DNA of 64,000 bases from contig NZ_JAJNEC010000005.1 of NCBI RefSeq assembly GCF_021044425.1, positions 2,790,001 through 2,854,000 of the forward strand, written 5' to 3'. A program made the translations under genes and the position numbers. Source of the stretch: Niabella pedocola (GTDB lineage: Bacteria; Bacteroidota; Bacteroidia; Chitinophagales; Chitinophagaceae). This document shows, in pieces, positions 25,148-33,741 of this stretch. Under the pieces are notes generated by a model. It did no database searches. It was not told the DNA's origin and saw only the letters and a program-made list of their open reading frames with translations. The number at the start of each line of letters is the position of its first letter. The first letter of the stretch is position 1.

Positions 25148-26185
25148 ATGAAGTATTTATCGATATGCTTTTTAACCGCCCTTACAGCGCTTCTTTTTCA
25201 TTCCTGTAAAAAAGATGAAACCAAGGTGGTGATGAATAATAATAAGCCTGCATTGAGCAGTAGCAATAATGGTCCTCTTGTATTGCTCCAGGGAAATGCA
25301 GATAAACCTGTGCTCACATTAACGTATAACAACGTAGACCTGGGATTTGCAGATGCTTTGGGTTATACATTGCAGATTGCACCGGCAGGGCGTGATTTTA
25401 AAGTAGATTCTTTGGTGGAGCGGGACTTGGACCGGAAGGCACTCTCCACCACATTTACCGCAAAAGAACTGAACAGTTTACTGTTAACAGAATTTTTCCC
25501 TGCGGAAAAAACAATAAATTATGAATTCCGGATAAGAACCTCAGCCGGGAATGTATATTCCAATGCATTGCCTCTAACCATCACTACATATGAAGATTGG
25601 CCAAGGGTGATCGCAAAAGACTTTTTATATACGCCGGGCGGCTACCAAGTCTGGAATCCCGCTGCTCCAACTATTGCAAAAATGTATGTGGTGTCTGGCG
25701 ATAAAACATCTGGAAAACTGGAAGGATCAATATTGCTTCCAGATGCTGTAAACGAATTTAAATTTACCCCGGAGCCTAAGTGGGATAATGCTTATGGCAG
25801 TCTTTCCAATACCGGTAATCAAGGCACCCTTGTATATAACGGCGGCGGTAATTTTAGCGTAAAGGATGCGGGCTATTATAAAATGGAGCTTGACCTGGCG
25901 GCAAAAACCTGGAAGGCTACGCTGAATAATATTTCGATAATAGGAAATGCTGCTATTGACTGGAATACAGATGTTTCATTGGATTTTGACCAGGCAACGC
26001 AAACATTTTCAAAAACACTCACATTAAAGGCTGGTGGTGATTTAGGATTTAAGTTTCGGGCAAATGCAGATTGGGCGGTAAACTTCCCCGGCAGCAATCT
26101 TACAGTGCCATCAACCGGAACCTATAAAGTGCTTTTGGATATGCGTGTTCCCTCGGATCCGTACTGGAAGATCATCAAGCAATAA
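25148..26185 (+). CDS. SusE/SusF-like surface lipoprotein
   Basis: 345 residues with a probable lipoprotein signal (ALTALLFHSC, Cys20). An N-terminal SusE-type domain (LVLLQGNADKPVLTLTYNNV...LGFADALGYTLQI, given in part) is followed by beta-sandwich carbohydrate-binding-like domains toward the C-terminus. It starts 16 bases after susD. Members of this group bind starch or other glycans on the cell surface; here the likely ligand is an arabinose-containing glycan, inferred from the neighbouring GH127. Confidence 0.85.
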   Translation: MKYLSICFLTALTALLFHSCKKDETKVVMNNNKPALSSSNNGPLVLLQGNADKPVLTLTYNNVDLGFADALGYTLQIAPAGRDFKVDSLVERDLDRKALSTTFTAKELNSLLLTEFFPAEKTINYEFRIRTSAGNVYSNALPLTITTYEDWPRVIAKDFLYTPGGYQVWNPAAPTIAKMYVVSGDKTSGKLEGSILLPDAVNEFKFTPEPKWDNAYGSLSNTGNQGTLVYNGGGNFSVKDAGYYKMELDLAAKTWKATLNNISIIGNAAIDWNTDVSLDFDQATQTFSKTLTLKAGGDLGFKFRANADWAVNFPGSNLTVPSTGTYKVLLDMRVPSDPYWKIIKQ

Positions 26186-26204
26186 TACGATATGATTGAA
26201 GCGC

Positions 26205-26243
26205 ATTGCCCTGCACAATAAATGCGGGGCAATTGCTGTTTTT
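26205..26243 (+). terminator. Hairpin between the SusE-like gene and the GH127 gene
   Basis: An 11-bp stem with one G-U pair (ATTGCCCTGCA at 26205-26215 with TGCGGGGCAAT at 26223-26233) has a 7-base loop. Five T's follow at 26239-26243, after a 5-base gap. It may end or thin out transcription before the glycosidase gene. Confidence 0.55.
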
Positions 26244-26298
26244 GTAAAAAGATAAGGGCTTTGGCAGGCCCGTCCATTTTATTGAATACTTTTAAGAC

Positions 26299-28221
26299 AT
26301 GAAGATTTTTATTGGAGGGATTTTATCGTTACTGCCCCTGATTTTTTTCGGTCAAAATGCCCCGTTCCGGCTGCGGGAGGAGCGATTTAAAAAATTGCCC
26401 TTTGGCGCTGTAAAACCCGCAGGCTGGATCAAAGCGCAGATGGAAAAAGATATGCAGGGTTTTGCCGGGCATCTGGATCAGATTGTACCGGACCTGGTCA
26501 ATGATCCCATTTATTCAACACGCCTGCATAAACACAGCAAAGCCAAGGACCTTGGCAATCTGAAGGAGGGCGATATCGGTGGGGACGACCAGTACAAATG
26601 GTGGAATTCAGAAACGCAATCGAACTGGCGCGACGGCTTTATCCGGAATGCCCTGTTGCTGGATGATGACACCGGTAAAAAACGGGTAAAGCAATACATA
26701 GATCATATACTGGCCACCCAGGATAGCGACGGCTACCTGGGTATCTATGACGCGGAACTGCGGTACCGGTTTGTATCTGAGAACGGAGAACTTTGGGCAA
26801 AGACCACCCTGCTGCGCGGACTGCTGGCCTACTATGAGGCCACGCGGGACAGCCGCGTCTGGAATGCAATTCGGCGGGCTGTGGATGATGTGCTGAAGCA
26901 CTATCCCATCCATCATTCCGATCCTTTTTTTGCCGGGAAAGAATTTTCGGGCGGCGTAGCACACGGGCTTACATTTACAGATATCTGCGATGAAATGTAC
27001 CGCCTTACAAAAGACGGGAAATACAGGGCCTATGCATTGTTCCTTTATCAGAACTTCTCCGCTAACTTTTCATTTGAAAAAGATGTGCAATGGTCCAGTA
27101 TTTTTAACCCGGCGTATAAGTTGTCCGGCCATGGCGTGCACACCTATGAACACCTCCGACCCTTAACGGTTGCCGCTTTTAGCACATATGATTCCAACTA
27201 TACTGCAGCCCTTAGCATTTATTTAAAGCGGATACAGGATGCTACTACGGTTGCCGGCGGCCCCATTGGCGATGAATGGATCGGCGGCCGGAAAGCCAAT
27301 GCTGCGCAAACCGGCTACGAGTATTGCTCGCTGCAGGAATTGCTGGATAGTTATGCAGGCTTACTGCAAAAAACAGGTGTCGCCCGGTTTGCAGACCAGA
27401 TCGAAAACACCTTCTTTAACGCCGCACAAGGCGCCAGGGATCCGGATCATTCCTGTATTGCCTATCTGAAAACCGATAATTCATACGCCATGACCGGGCC
27501 GCTGAATGGCGGTGCAAGCGGGGATGGGAAGCAGACCCGTTATAAATATTCCCCGGCACACAAAGATGCCGCGGTTTGCTGTGTGCCCAATGCCGCCAGG
27601 ATTACCCCCTACTACGTTCAAAACATGTGGATGATGCAGGGCGACTCGGTATTGGTGGCTGCCCTGCTGGGGCCTTCCCGCGTGCAAACCCGGATCAACG
27701 GAGCGGCCGTTGAAATACATGCGGCAACCGCATACCCGTACGATCTGTCCTGTGTATTTTCGATACGTCAGGCCGGGGCCCGGGCGTTTACATTAAAAAT
27801 ACGGAAACCCGCCTGGGCAACGGCGGTTGAAACCGATCAGTCATATGTAGAAGAAAACGGTTTTATAGTGATCCGGAAAGCATTTAAAAAAAATGAACGG
27901 ATCCGTCTGAAGTGGCATACGCAGGTTATGGACCGGGAAGATGCCGCAGGTGCACACTATTTTGCTTATGGCCCGCTGGTATATGCGCATCCCATACCGG
28001 CAGTGGCTGCTACCGGAAGCGTATATACCCCCGCGTTTAAAGATTATCTGTATATGCCGCGTATTAAAAAAGAATATACGTATATCCGCAATAACGGAGC
28101 AGTGTATAAACAGGGGGGCATACAGTTAAAGGCCCGGGAAAACAACTCAGCTACCGTGGAAACCCTTACGCTTGTTCCCATTGGCAAAACCATTTTGCGC
28201 CAGGCCGCCTTTATGGAGTAG
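26299..28221 (+). CDS. GH127-family beta-L-arabinofuranosidase-type glycosidase
   Basis: 640 residues with a signal peptide (MKIFIGGILSLLPLIFFGQ), so it is exported. The opening LPFGAVKPAGWIKAQMEKDM and the (alpha/alpha)6-barrel sequence fit the GH127 (DUF1680) family. The zinc and catalytic set known for the family reference HypBA1 is present: Glu341 and Cys343 in GYEYCSLQELL, and Cys427/Cys428 in AAVCCVPNAARI. The C-terminal beta-sandwich holds the usual DLSCVFSIRQAGARAFTLKI stretch. GH127 enzymes cleave non-reducing beta-L-arabinofuranosyl residues. It closes the SusCDE operon. Subfamily specificity cannot be told. Confidence 0.88.
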   Translation: MKIFIGGILSLLPLIFFGQNAPFRLREERFKKLPFGAVKPAGWIKAQMEKDMQGFAGHLDQIVPDLVNDPIYSTRLHKHSKAKDLGNLKEGDIGGDDQYKWWNSETQSNWRDGFIRNALLLDDDTGKKRVKQYIDHILATQDSDGYLGIYDAELRYRFVSENGELWAKTTLLRGLLAYYEATRDSRVWNAIRRAVDDVLKHYPIHHSDPFFAGKEFSGGVAHGLTFTDICDEMYRLTKDGKYRAYALFLYQNFSANFSFEKDVQWSSIFNPAYKLSGHGVHTYEHLRPLTVAAFSTYDSNYTAALSIYLKRIQDATTVAGGPIGDEWIGGRKANAAQTGYEYCSLQELLDSYAGLLQKTGVARFADQIENTFFNAAQGARDPDHSCIAYLKTDNSYAMTGPLNGGASGDGKQTRYKYSPAHKDAAVCCVPNAARITPYYVQNMWMMQGDSVLVAALLGPSRVQTRINGAAVEIHAATAYPYDLSCVFSIRQAGARAFTLKIRKPAWATAVETDQSYVEENGFIVIRKAFKKNERIRLKWHTQVMDREDAAGAHYFAYGPLVYAHPIPAVAATGSVYTPAFKDYLYMPRIKKEYTYIRNNGAVYKQGGIQLKARENNSATVETLTLVPIGKTILRQAAFME

Positions 28222-28240
28222 TATTCCGGTCGTAGACTGC

Positions 28241-29071
28241 TCAATAATGCGCAAACGCTTGTTGCAGATAATCCAGCATGTTGATATTGATGGCCCACTG
28301 GTCGGCCAACGGCTGACCGTTATCCGGGTTTACCGGCATATAAGGTACCGGCCCGGCTTCGGTGCAAATGGTAAACGACATTGTTTGCTGCCGGTGATAG
28401 TCCAGGATGTGCTGCCACCAGGAAGTGAACCGGTGCAGGTATTGCTGACAGGCAGGAGCAAAGGGGTCTGGTAATTGCGGGCCATGTTCATATCCCACCC
28501 TTGCATGAATATGCCTGATATGGGGCGTGAGCTGCTCCAATGTATCTTGCTGGAAGGAAAGCATGCTTTCCGATACCGTGCACCAATGGGAATAATCGGC
28601 CACCAGTTCCAGTTGCGGAAACAACGCGATATATTCCGGCATCCGGTGTAACGCATAAGAGAAGCGGCCGCGGTGGGTTTCATGATATACCGGGATCTTG
28701 TATTGCCGGGAGAAATCTGTTGCCAATTGGAGAAGGGCGCAGTTTTCCCGGAAGCTGAAATAATCCCGGCCCGTATGGGAATTGATAAAAAGCGGGTCAA
28801 AGCCGGTCAGCAGTTTCAGCCGGGGAATCATGGCCTCCCGGAATTGATCAAATGTTCCGTGGTCTTCCTCAAGCACCATCTGGGCTACTACGATAAATTC
28901 TTTATGCTGCCGGCGGATCGCTTTTAAAAGCCTGATCCAATGATGTGGGTCCTGCAATCCGCCGGGATTGATCTCAATGCCATGATAACCGGCTGCGATT
29001 ACTTTTTCCAAAAAAGATTCGGGTGCTAATTGTTCCTGTCCCCAATGCGGACAGAGATATTGAACCTGCAT
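28241..29071 (-). CDS. Sugar phosphate isomerase/epimerase-like TIM-barrel protein
   Basis: 276 residues, without signal peptide. The pattern GYHGIEINPGG near the N-terminus, conserved HETHRGRFSY in the middle, and DYSHWCTV...HIRHIHARVGYEHG match the xylose isomerase-like TIM-barrel (AP_endonuc_2) superfamily, whose Glu/His/Asp residues bind a metal. The substrate is unknown. Probably co-transcribed with the PhyH gene upstream (gap 93 bases), under the divergent AraC regulator. Confidence 0.82.
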   Translation of the reverse strand: MQVQYLCPHWGQEQLAPESFLEKVIAAGYHGIEINPGGLQDPHHWIRLLKAIRRQHKEFIVVAQMVLEEDHGTFDQFREAMIPRLKLLTGFDPLFINSHTGRDYFSFRENCALLQLATDFSRQYKIPVYHETHRGRFSYALHRMPEYIALFPQLELVADYSHWCTVSESMLSFQQDTLEQLTPHIRHIHARVGYEHGPQLPDPFAPACQQYLHRFTSWWQHILDYHRQQTMSFTICTEAGPVPYMPVNPDNGQPLADQWAININMLDYLQQAFAHY

Positions 29072-29164
29072 GCGGGTGATTTTTTAATAATGCCTGCCGG
29101 GGGCGCCTTGCACAACAATGATGCACATATGCTGATGCGGCACCGGTGTGCCGGTATAATGTGG

Positions 29165-29992
29165 TTAAGCCGGTTCGTACAATACCGGGTTAAGGGGGGT
29201 GTTGATGATCTCCCCGATCTCCGCACCCGGGCACCAGGTATCCCAGTCGTTCTGCTGGTTTTTATTTTCCGGTGCTTTCAAACGCATATCCCGGTCCATA
29301 TAAATGATCGTCATTACCCGGCGCATATCATTTGTTGTGTTTGCGCCCGCGCGGTGAAACACCCACCCGGAATGAAAGCTGATCTCTCCCAGATCAAAAG
29401 CTTCAATAACGTGATGGAAATCGGTCACGCGCAACCGTTGCTGGATCAGGGTTTCGCTTTCATCGCCAATGGCCAGTTCCCTTCCTTCAACGATCTGGTG
29501 GCTGCCGGCACTAAACTCCAGCGGTCCCATTTCCAGCGGTGTTTCCTGCAAAGGGATCCAGGCTGTAATGGTTTTATCGGTTTCCAGCGGCCAGTAATAC
29601 TGGTCTGCATGCCAGGGCGTAATGCCGCCGCCACCTTCTTTAAACAGGGCCTGATCGTGGTACATCCGCACGCCTTCCACCTGCATCAGGTCGGCCGCAA
29701 TTTTGCCCAGGCGTTTGCTGAAAACCAGCGCCTGTACATCCTCATTTTCACGCCACAGGTTAAACAGTTGTAAAAAAGCTTTACCATAAGTATCCCGTTC
29801 CTGGAGCGTGGTTTTTGTGGTATTCATTTTTGCTACCTGCGCGGCAATTACATCACGGAAGCAGGCGATAGCTGCAGCGGAGAGTACCTGCTTTAATTTA
29901 ATAAAGCGGTGCGTATCATAAAAGCGGATCTGCTCAGCAGTAAGTTCGTAAGGCTGTGCAAGCTCCCGGAGAATGGTTTCTGGTATTGCCAT
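29165..29992 (-). CDS. Phytanoyl-CoA dioxygenase (PhyH)-family protein
   Basis: 275 residues from the ATG at 29992 (MAIPETILREL); the frame extends to 30061 but the added segment looks untranslated. The iron-binding HxD is seen in ITPWHADQYYW, and the distal histidine in SFHSGWVFHRAGANTT, with a following Arg that would bind 2-oxoglutarate. The family hydroxylates small molecules using Fe(II), O2 and 2-oxoglutarate. The neighbouring TIM-barrel isomerase and AraC regulator suggest a small-metabolite pathway, identity unknown. Confidence 0.87.
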   Translation of the reverse strand: MAIPETILRELAQPYELTAEQIRFYDTHRFIKLKQVLSAAAIACFRDVIAAQVAKMNTTKTTLQERDTYGKAFLQLFNLWRENEDVQALVFSKRLGKIAADLMQVEGVRMYHDQALFKEGGGGITPWHADQYYWPLETDKTITAWIPLQETPLEMGPLEFSAGSHQIVEGRELAIGDESETLIQQRLRVTDFHHVIEAFDLGEISFHSGWVFHRAGANTTNDMRRVMTIIYMDRDMRLKAPENKNQQNDWDTWCPGAEIGEIINTPLNPVLYEPA

Positions 29993-30031
29993 CGTTATAA
30001 GATTTTGATATAAAATTAATGGCTTTCGACA

Positions 30032-30045
30032 GTGATCTTCATCAC
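30032..30045. repeat. Inverted repeat between phyH-like and araC-like genes
   Basis: GTGAT-CTTC-ATCAC. It lies in the 125-base divergent intergenic space, close to the AraC-gene promoter, and is a candidate binding site. Confidence 0.4.
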
Positions 30046-30048
30046 TAT

Positions 30049-30080
30049 ATTGACAAAACATACACTATATTTTCCTTTTG
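30049..30080 (+). promoter_or_regulatory. Promoter for the AraC-family gene
   Basis: ATTG at 30049-30052 and TCCTTTTG at 30073-30080, 20 bp apart. The second box differs from TAnnTTTG at one position. Confidence 0.55.
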
Positions 30081-30117
30081 TGTAAATTTATAAGCTCAAT
30101 CATACAATATTGTACCA

Positions 30118-30972
30118 GTGAAGCCCAGTTTTGAGCATATTAACAGGATAGGAGCGGAAGAAAGCTTTGTCGTGTATGCGTATGAAACGGCGCATTTCCC
30201 GTTTAAATGGCATTATCACCCGGAGTATGAGCTCACGCTCATCACTTCAGGATCCGGCAAACGGCTGGTGGGCGATCATTATGCGGCGTTTGCTGCAGGC
30301 GACCTGGTATTGCTGGGAAGGAGCCTGCCCCATACCTGGACGAGCGAGCCGGCGCGGCAGCCTGCTTCAGCAATCGTGATCCAGTTCTCGGAAGCCTTTA
30401 TTGCCCCGTTTCTGGAATACCCGGAGTGCAGGGGCATCTCCGGGCTTTTGCGAAAGTCGGAGAGGGGACTTTTTTTTGGGAAGCGAGCGGGCCAGGTAAC
30501 GGAAAAGATCCGGCAGTTATCCAAAGCAGCAGGTATAGAAAAGCTGCTGGCGCTGATTGACGTATTGCATCACCTGAGCAAACTGCCGCCGGTAACGTTA
30601 AGTTCATCGGTGATGCCTCCTGCTTCAACTGGTACCGCAGAGGCACGTATCAACAAAGTATTTCAACACCTTTACCGGAATTATAAAAAGCCGTTACATA
30701 TCGAGCAGTTTGCCCGGCTCATCCACCTGTCGCCGGGGGCATTCTGTAAATTTTTTAAGAAAATCACGGGCAAAACTTTTTCCGATTATGTAAATGAATT
30801 GCGGATCTCAAAAGCCTGTACCCTGCTGCTGGAAACCGACCGGAACATCACCCATATAGCCTATGATGTGGGCTTTGAAAGCATTACCTATTTCAACCGG
30901 GTTTTTTTCAAAAAGAAGGGCGCAACACCGCGTGCCTTCCGGGCGCAGGTAAAACACTGGAGAATGCATTAA
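30118..30972 (+). CDS. AraC-family transcriptional regulator
   Basis: 284 residues from a GTG start. The N-terminal cupin-like domain (HFPFKWHYHPEYELTLITSG) should bind the effector. The C-terminal about 100 residues carry the two helix-turn-helix motifs, IEQFARLIHLSPGAFCKFFK and ITHIAYDVGFESITYFNRVF. It is divergent from the PhyH/isomerase pair, which it probably regulates. Confidence 0.93.
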   Translation: MKPSFEHINRIGAEESFVVYAYETAHFPFKWHYHPEYELTLITSGSGKRLVGDHYAAFAAGDLVLLGRSLPHTWTSEPARQPASAIVIQFSEAFIAPFLEYPECRGISGLLRKSERGLFFGKRAGQVTEKIRQLSKAAGIEKLLALIDVLHHLSKLPPVTLSSSVMPPASTGTAEARINKVFQHLYRNYKKPLHIEQFARLIHLSPGAFCKFFKKITGKTFSDYVNELRISKACTLLLETDRNITHIAYDVGFESITYFNRVFFKKKGATPRAFRAQVKHWRMH

Positions 30973-31029
30973 ACACCCCCGTAAAAATACGGTACACGAA
31001 GCGTACTATCCCTTTCGCCCAATTCAGGT

Positions 31030-31061
31030 ATTGACATCCCTTGTGTGGCAACGTAATATTG
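31030..31061 (+). promoter_or_regulatory. Promoter for the first C1 peptidase gene
   Basis: ATTG at 31030-31033 and TAATATTG at 31054-31061, exactly 20 bp apart. The second box has one mismatch to TAnnTTTG. The start codon is at 31099. A small GTATC/GATAC inverted repeat lies in the leader. Confidence 0.55.
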
Positions 31062-31098
31062 TATCATTAAAAGATACACCACACCAAAAATAAAAACC

Positions 31099-31878
31099 AT
31101 GGCAAAGCCTTCTCAACAACTGCCCCACCGCTCACTGGGCTGGATACCCGACCTTCCCGATGCAAGAGATTTCCTCTATGCGGCGCCGCTTAAAATCATG
31201 CAGCAACTGCCGGTTAAAATCGATCTGCGAAAAACCTGTCCGCCGGTATATGATCAGGGAAGCCTGGGTAGCTGTACCGCCAATGCCCTGGGTGCCGCAT
31301 TTGAATTTGGAAAAAAGAAATTGCGTAAAAAAACGTTTCGCCCCTCCCGGCTGTTTCTTTATTATAATGAACGGGTAATGATGAATACGGTGCAGTCTGA
31401 CAGCGGCGCCTACCTGCGCGATGGGATCAAATCATTAAACAAACAAGGCATTTGTCCTGAAAAAGACTGGCCCTACAAGGAAGCTGCATTCGCGCAAAAG
31501 CCACCGGCTGCCTGCTATAAAACGGCGCTCGGTAACCAGGTACTGTCTTACTGGAGGGTACCGGTGAATCTTACTTCCATAAAAGGATGCCTGGCAGAAG
31601 GATATCCGTTTTCTTTTGGTTTCAGTGTGTATGAAAGTTTTATGGCCCGTAAGGTTGCAGACACCGGTATCATGCCACTGCCCAATATCGCAACAGAATC
31701 CATCATAGGCGGTCACGCAGTATTGGCCGCGGGCTATAATGATGCCACACAAATGGTGCTGGTGCGCAATTCCTGGAGCAAAAAATGGGGTATTGGCGGT
31801 TATTTCTGGATGCCCTACACATATATTTCGAACCCCTCGTTCTGCCAGGACTTCTGGACCATCCGCGATGTAGAATAG
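31099..31878 (+). CDS. Leaderless papain-like (C1) cysteine peptidase
   Basis: 259 residues. The oxyanion Gln53 and nucleophile Cys59 lie in YDQGSLGSCTANALG, the catalytic His206 in GGHAVLAAGY, and Asn224 in VRNSWSKKWGIGGYFW. This is the full papain triad. The N-terminus (MAKPSQQLPHRSLGW) has no signal peptide and the pro-region is short, so it looks cytosolic or secreted by an unusual route. It belongs with the second C1 peptidase and the I42 inhibitor downstream. The substrate is unknown. Confidence 0.9.
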   Translation: MAKPSQQLPHRSLGWIPDLPDARDFLYAAPLKIMQQLPVKIDLRKTCPPVYDQGSLGSCTANALGAAFEFGKKKLRKKTFRPSRLFLYYNERVMMNTVQSDSGAYLRDGIKSLNKQGICPEKDWPYKEAAFAQKPPAACYKTALGNQVLSYWRVPVNLTSIKGCLAEGYPFSFGFSVYESFMARKVADTGIMPLPNIATESIIGGHAVLAAGYNDATQMVLVRNSWSKKWGIGGYFWMPYTYISNPSFCQDFWTIRDVE

Positions 31879-32023
31879 TTTGCCCGATCATAAAATTTAT
31901 GACTGTAACGGCAGTTCAACCGGTTTGAATCCGTAATGGGAATACATATGCCTGCCAGTACCGGCGGAAACCACTTTCATGTAAATCATCAAATTCAATT
32001 TTTTAATAAACAAAAACAAACAC

Positions 32024-33139
32024 ATGTCAAAGATCAACGTTGCGGCCATTCAGTCGTCCATCACTGAATCGGGCTTAACCTGGCAAGCCGCCAATAACGA
32101 ATTTACCGCTATGACGGAGGCGGAACGTAAGTATTTCCTGGGTTTTACACCAGGACCTAAGGAGCGGTCGCTGGCAGCCCGGGAAGATGCTTCGGAAAAA
32201 GCCCTTCGCTCTTTTCAGCTGTCTGCGGCAGGAAAGGGTATTAAAAAGAAAAAAGCATTTGGATATCCAACCATCTTTGACTGGCGCAACAGAAGCGGTC
32301 AAAACTTTGTTACGCCCATCAAGAACCAGAGTTCCTGCGGATCCTGCGTGGCTTTTGGAACCATTGCCACTGCAGAAACAGCCTACCGCATCCAGCGGGG
32401 CAACGCTGCGCTGGCCATTGATTTTTCAGAAGCACAATTGTTTTATTGCTATGCAAAAAGCGAAGGACGCAACTGTGCCAATGGCTGGTGGCCGGATCGG
32501 GCGCTCATCGCCTTCCGGGATAAGGGGCTGGTGGATGAAGCCTGTTTTCCTTATACCCCCGGTGATCAGGCCTGTAATACCTGTAGCAATGCAGCAGACC
32601 GGTTATTGAAAATAAGCGGTTTTACAAAACTTACCACCACTGCCGCTATGAAAGACTGGATCAGCACCCGTGGAGCCCTGGTAGCCTGCTTTACCGTATA
32701 TACCGACTTCTTCAGCTACCGCTCCGGTATCTACCGGAGGGCCAATAACCATGTGGAAGGCGGCCACTGCGTATCGGTAGTTGGCTATGATGATGTAAAC
32801 CAGTGCTGGATCTGTAAGAACAGCTGGGGTGTTGGTTTTGGAGAATCCGGATTTTTCCGCATCGGCTATGGTCAGTGTGGCATCGACGCAGAAATGTACG
32901 GTGTTAATGGCATTGTAGAAACCTTGTGGACCGGCGCTCAGAAGATCATCGGCCTCTGGTCCAATGATGCGGCCAATAATGCATGGGCCTATATTGCCGA
33001 TTTCGGATGGCGGAAGATTTCGCCTGCCAGCGATAACATTCACCTGAACCTGCTTACCCAATGCATTTCTGCAAAGAACCGCGGAGCTGCTGTAAGTATT
33101 CACCTTACCAACGGCGTTATCGACCAGATCTATAATTAA
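32024..33139 (+). CDS. Leaderless papain-like (C1) peptidase with extra C-terminal domain
   Basis: 371 residues, without signal peptide (MSKINVAAIQSSITESG). Residues 1-80 form a charged pro-like region. The catalytic core has Gln102 and Cys108 in KNQSSCGSCVAFG, His248 in EGGHCVSVVGY and Asn266 in CKNSWGVGFGESG. From about residue 300 a separate domain of about 70 residues begins (KIIGLWSNDAANNAWAYIAD). A homologous domain stands alone in the next gene. It is not obviously a fusion to a known binding domain. Possible roles are intracellular protein turnover, toxin or cargo activation, or defence. Confidence 0.9.
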   Translation: MSKINVAAIQSSITESGLTWQAANNEFTAMTEAERKYFLGFTPGPKERSLAAREDASEKALRSFQLSAAGKGIKKKKAFGYPTIFDWRNRSGQNFVTPIKNQSSCGSCVAFGTIATAETAYRIQRGNAALAIDFSEAQLFYCYAKSEGRNCANGWWPDRALIAFRDKGLVDEACFPYTPGDQACNTCSNAADRLLKISGFTKLTTTAAMKDWISTRGALVACFTVYTDFFSYRSGIYRRANNHVEGGHCVSVVGYDDVNQCWICKNSWGVGFGESGFFRIGYGQCGIDAEMYGVNGIVETLWTGAQKIIGLWSNDAANNAWAYIADFGWRKISPASDNIHLNLLTQCISAKNRGAAVSIHLTNGVIDQIYN

Positions 33140-33166
33140 ATATTTAACCGGATAAATAGTCATACA

Positions 33167-33535
33167 ATGAATGCAGTTAAAAAGGCATCTGCCAAAAAAA
33201 CAACAAAGAAAAGTGCAACCACTCCGGTTGCAGCCGTTACTACCACGGAAGTAGTGGCCGCAAAAAGGGCCAATGAACCAACCTTGCTGCCTCCCGGCGC
33301 CGGCGGACTTACCGCCTGGAACAATAATGTAAAAATTGTAGGTACCTGGGGCATTGCAGAAAATAACAATGCATGGCTGAATGTTAGCGGTATGGGGTTC
33401 CGCAAGATCAAGGAAAGCAATACCCAGGCATTGCTGGCCATTTTAATGATCGGGGCACATGCGCGCGATAAGAACAGCGTTGTAAACGTACGGACGGAAG
33501 CCGATAACAAGGTGTACGAAATATACGCCTGGTAG
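33167..33535 (+). CDS. Small protein with the C-terminal domain of the neighbouring peptidase
   Basis: 122 residues. Residues 1-25 are very rich in Lys, Ala and Thr. Residues 50-122 align with the C-terminal domain of the peptidase ending 27 bases upstream: shared positions include KI-G-W, NNAW, G-RKI and a final V-x-x-IY. The family has no name I know. The linked peptidase suggests a targeting, binding or scaffold domain, possibly competing with the peptidase for the same partner. Confidence 0.75.
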   Translation: MNAVKKASAKKTTKKSATTPVAAVTTTEVVAAKRANEPTLLPPGAGGLTAWNNNVKIVGTWGIAENNNAWLNVSGMGFRKIKESNTQALLAILMIGAHARDKNSVVNVRTEADNKVYEIYAW

Positions 33536-33555
33536 GACGTATCGTCAAAATCAAT

Positions 33556-33597
33556 GGAATTGCTTTCTTTTGCCGAACAGCGGAAGAAGGCAATTCC
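33556..33597 (+). repeat. Long hairpin between the small protein and the I42 inhibitor
   Basis: An 18-bp stem pairs 33556-33573 with 33580-33597, including three G-U pairs, around the loop CGAACA. No T run follows, so it is not a plain terminator. It may be an attenuator, an RNA-processing site or an mRNA-stabilising structure. Confidence 0.6.
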
Positions 33598-33741
33598 TAT
33601 GTACGGAACGCCCGGGGCAAAAAGTTATTTAATTTTAAATTTCAGCTGGTTTTGCGGATTCAATAACGGTGCTGGCTTTCACCGGATGGGTTTACAGGGA
33701 ACGAAAACCACATGAAAATTTAAACAACTTCTTATAAAACC

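Noticed and set aside
29030..29773. 247-codon plus-strand frame
   Set aside because: It lies antisense to the PhyH gene, whose iron-binding residues are clear; the translation has no family features.
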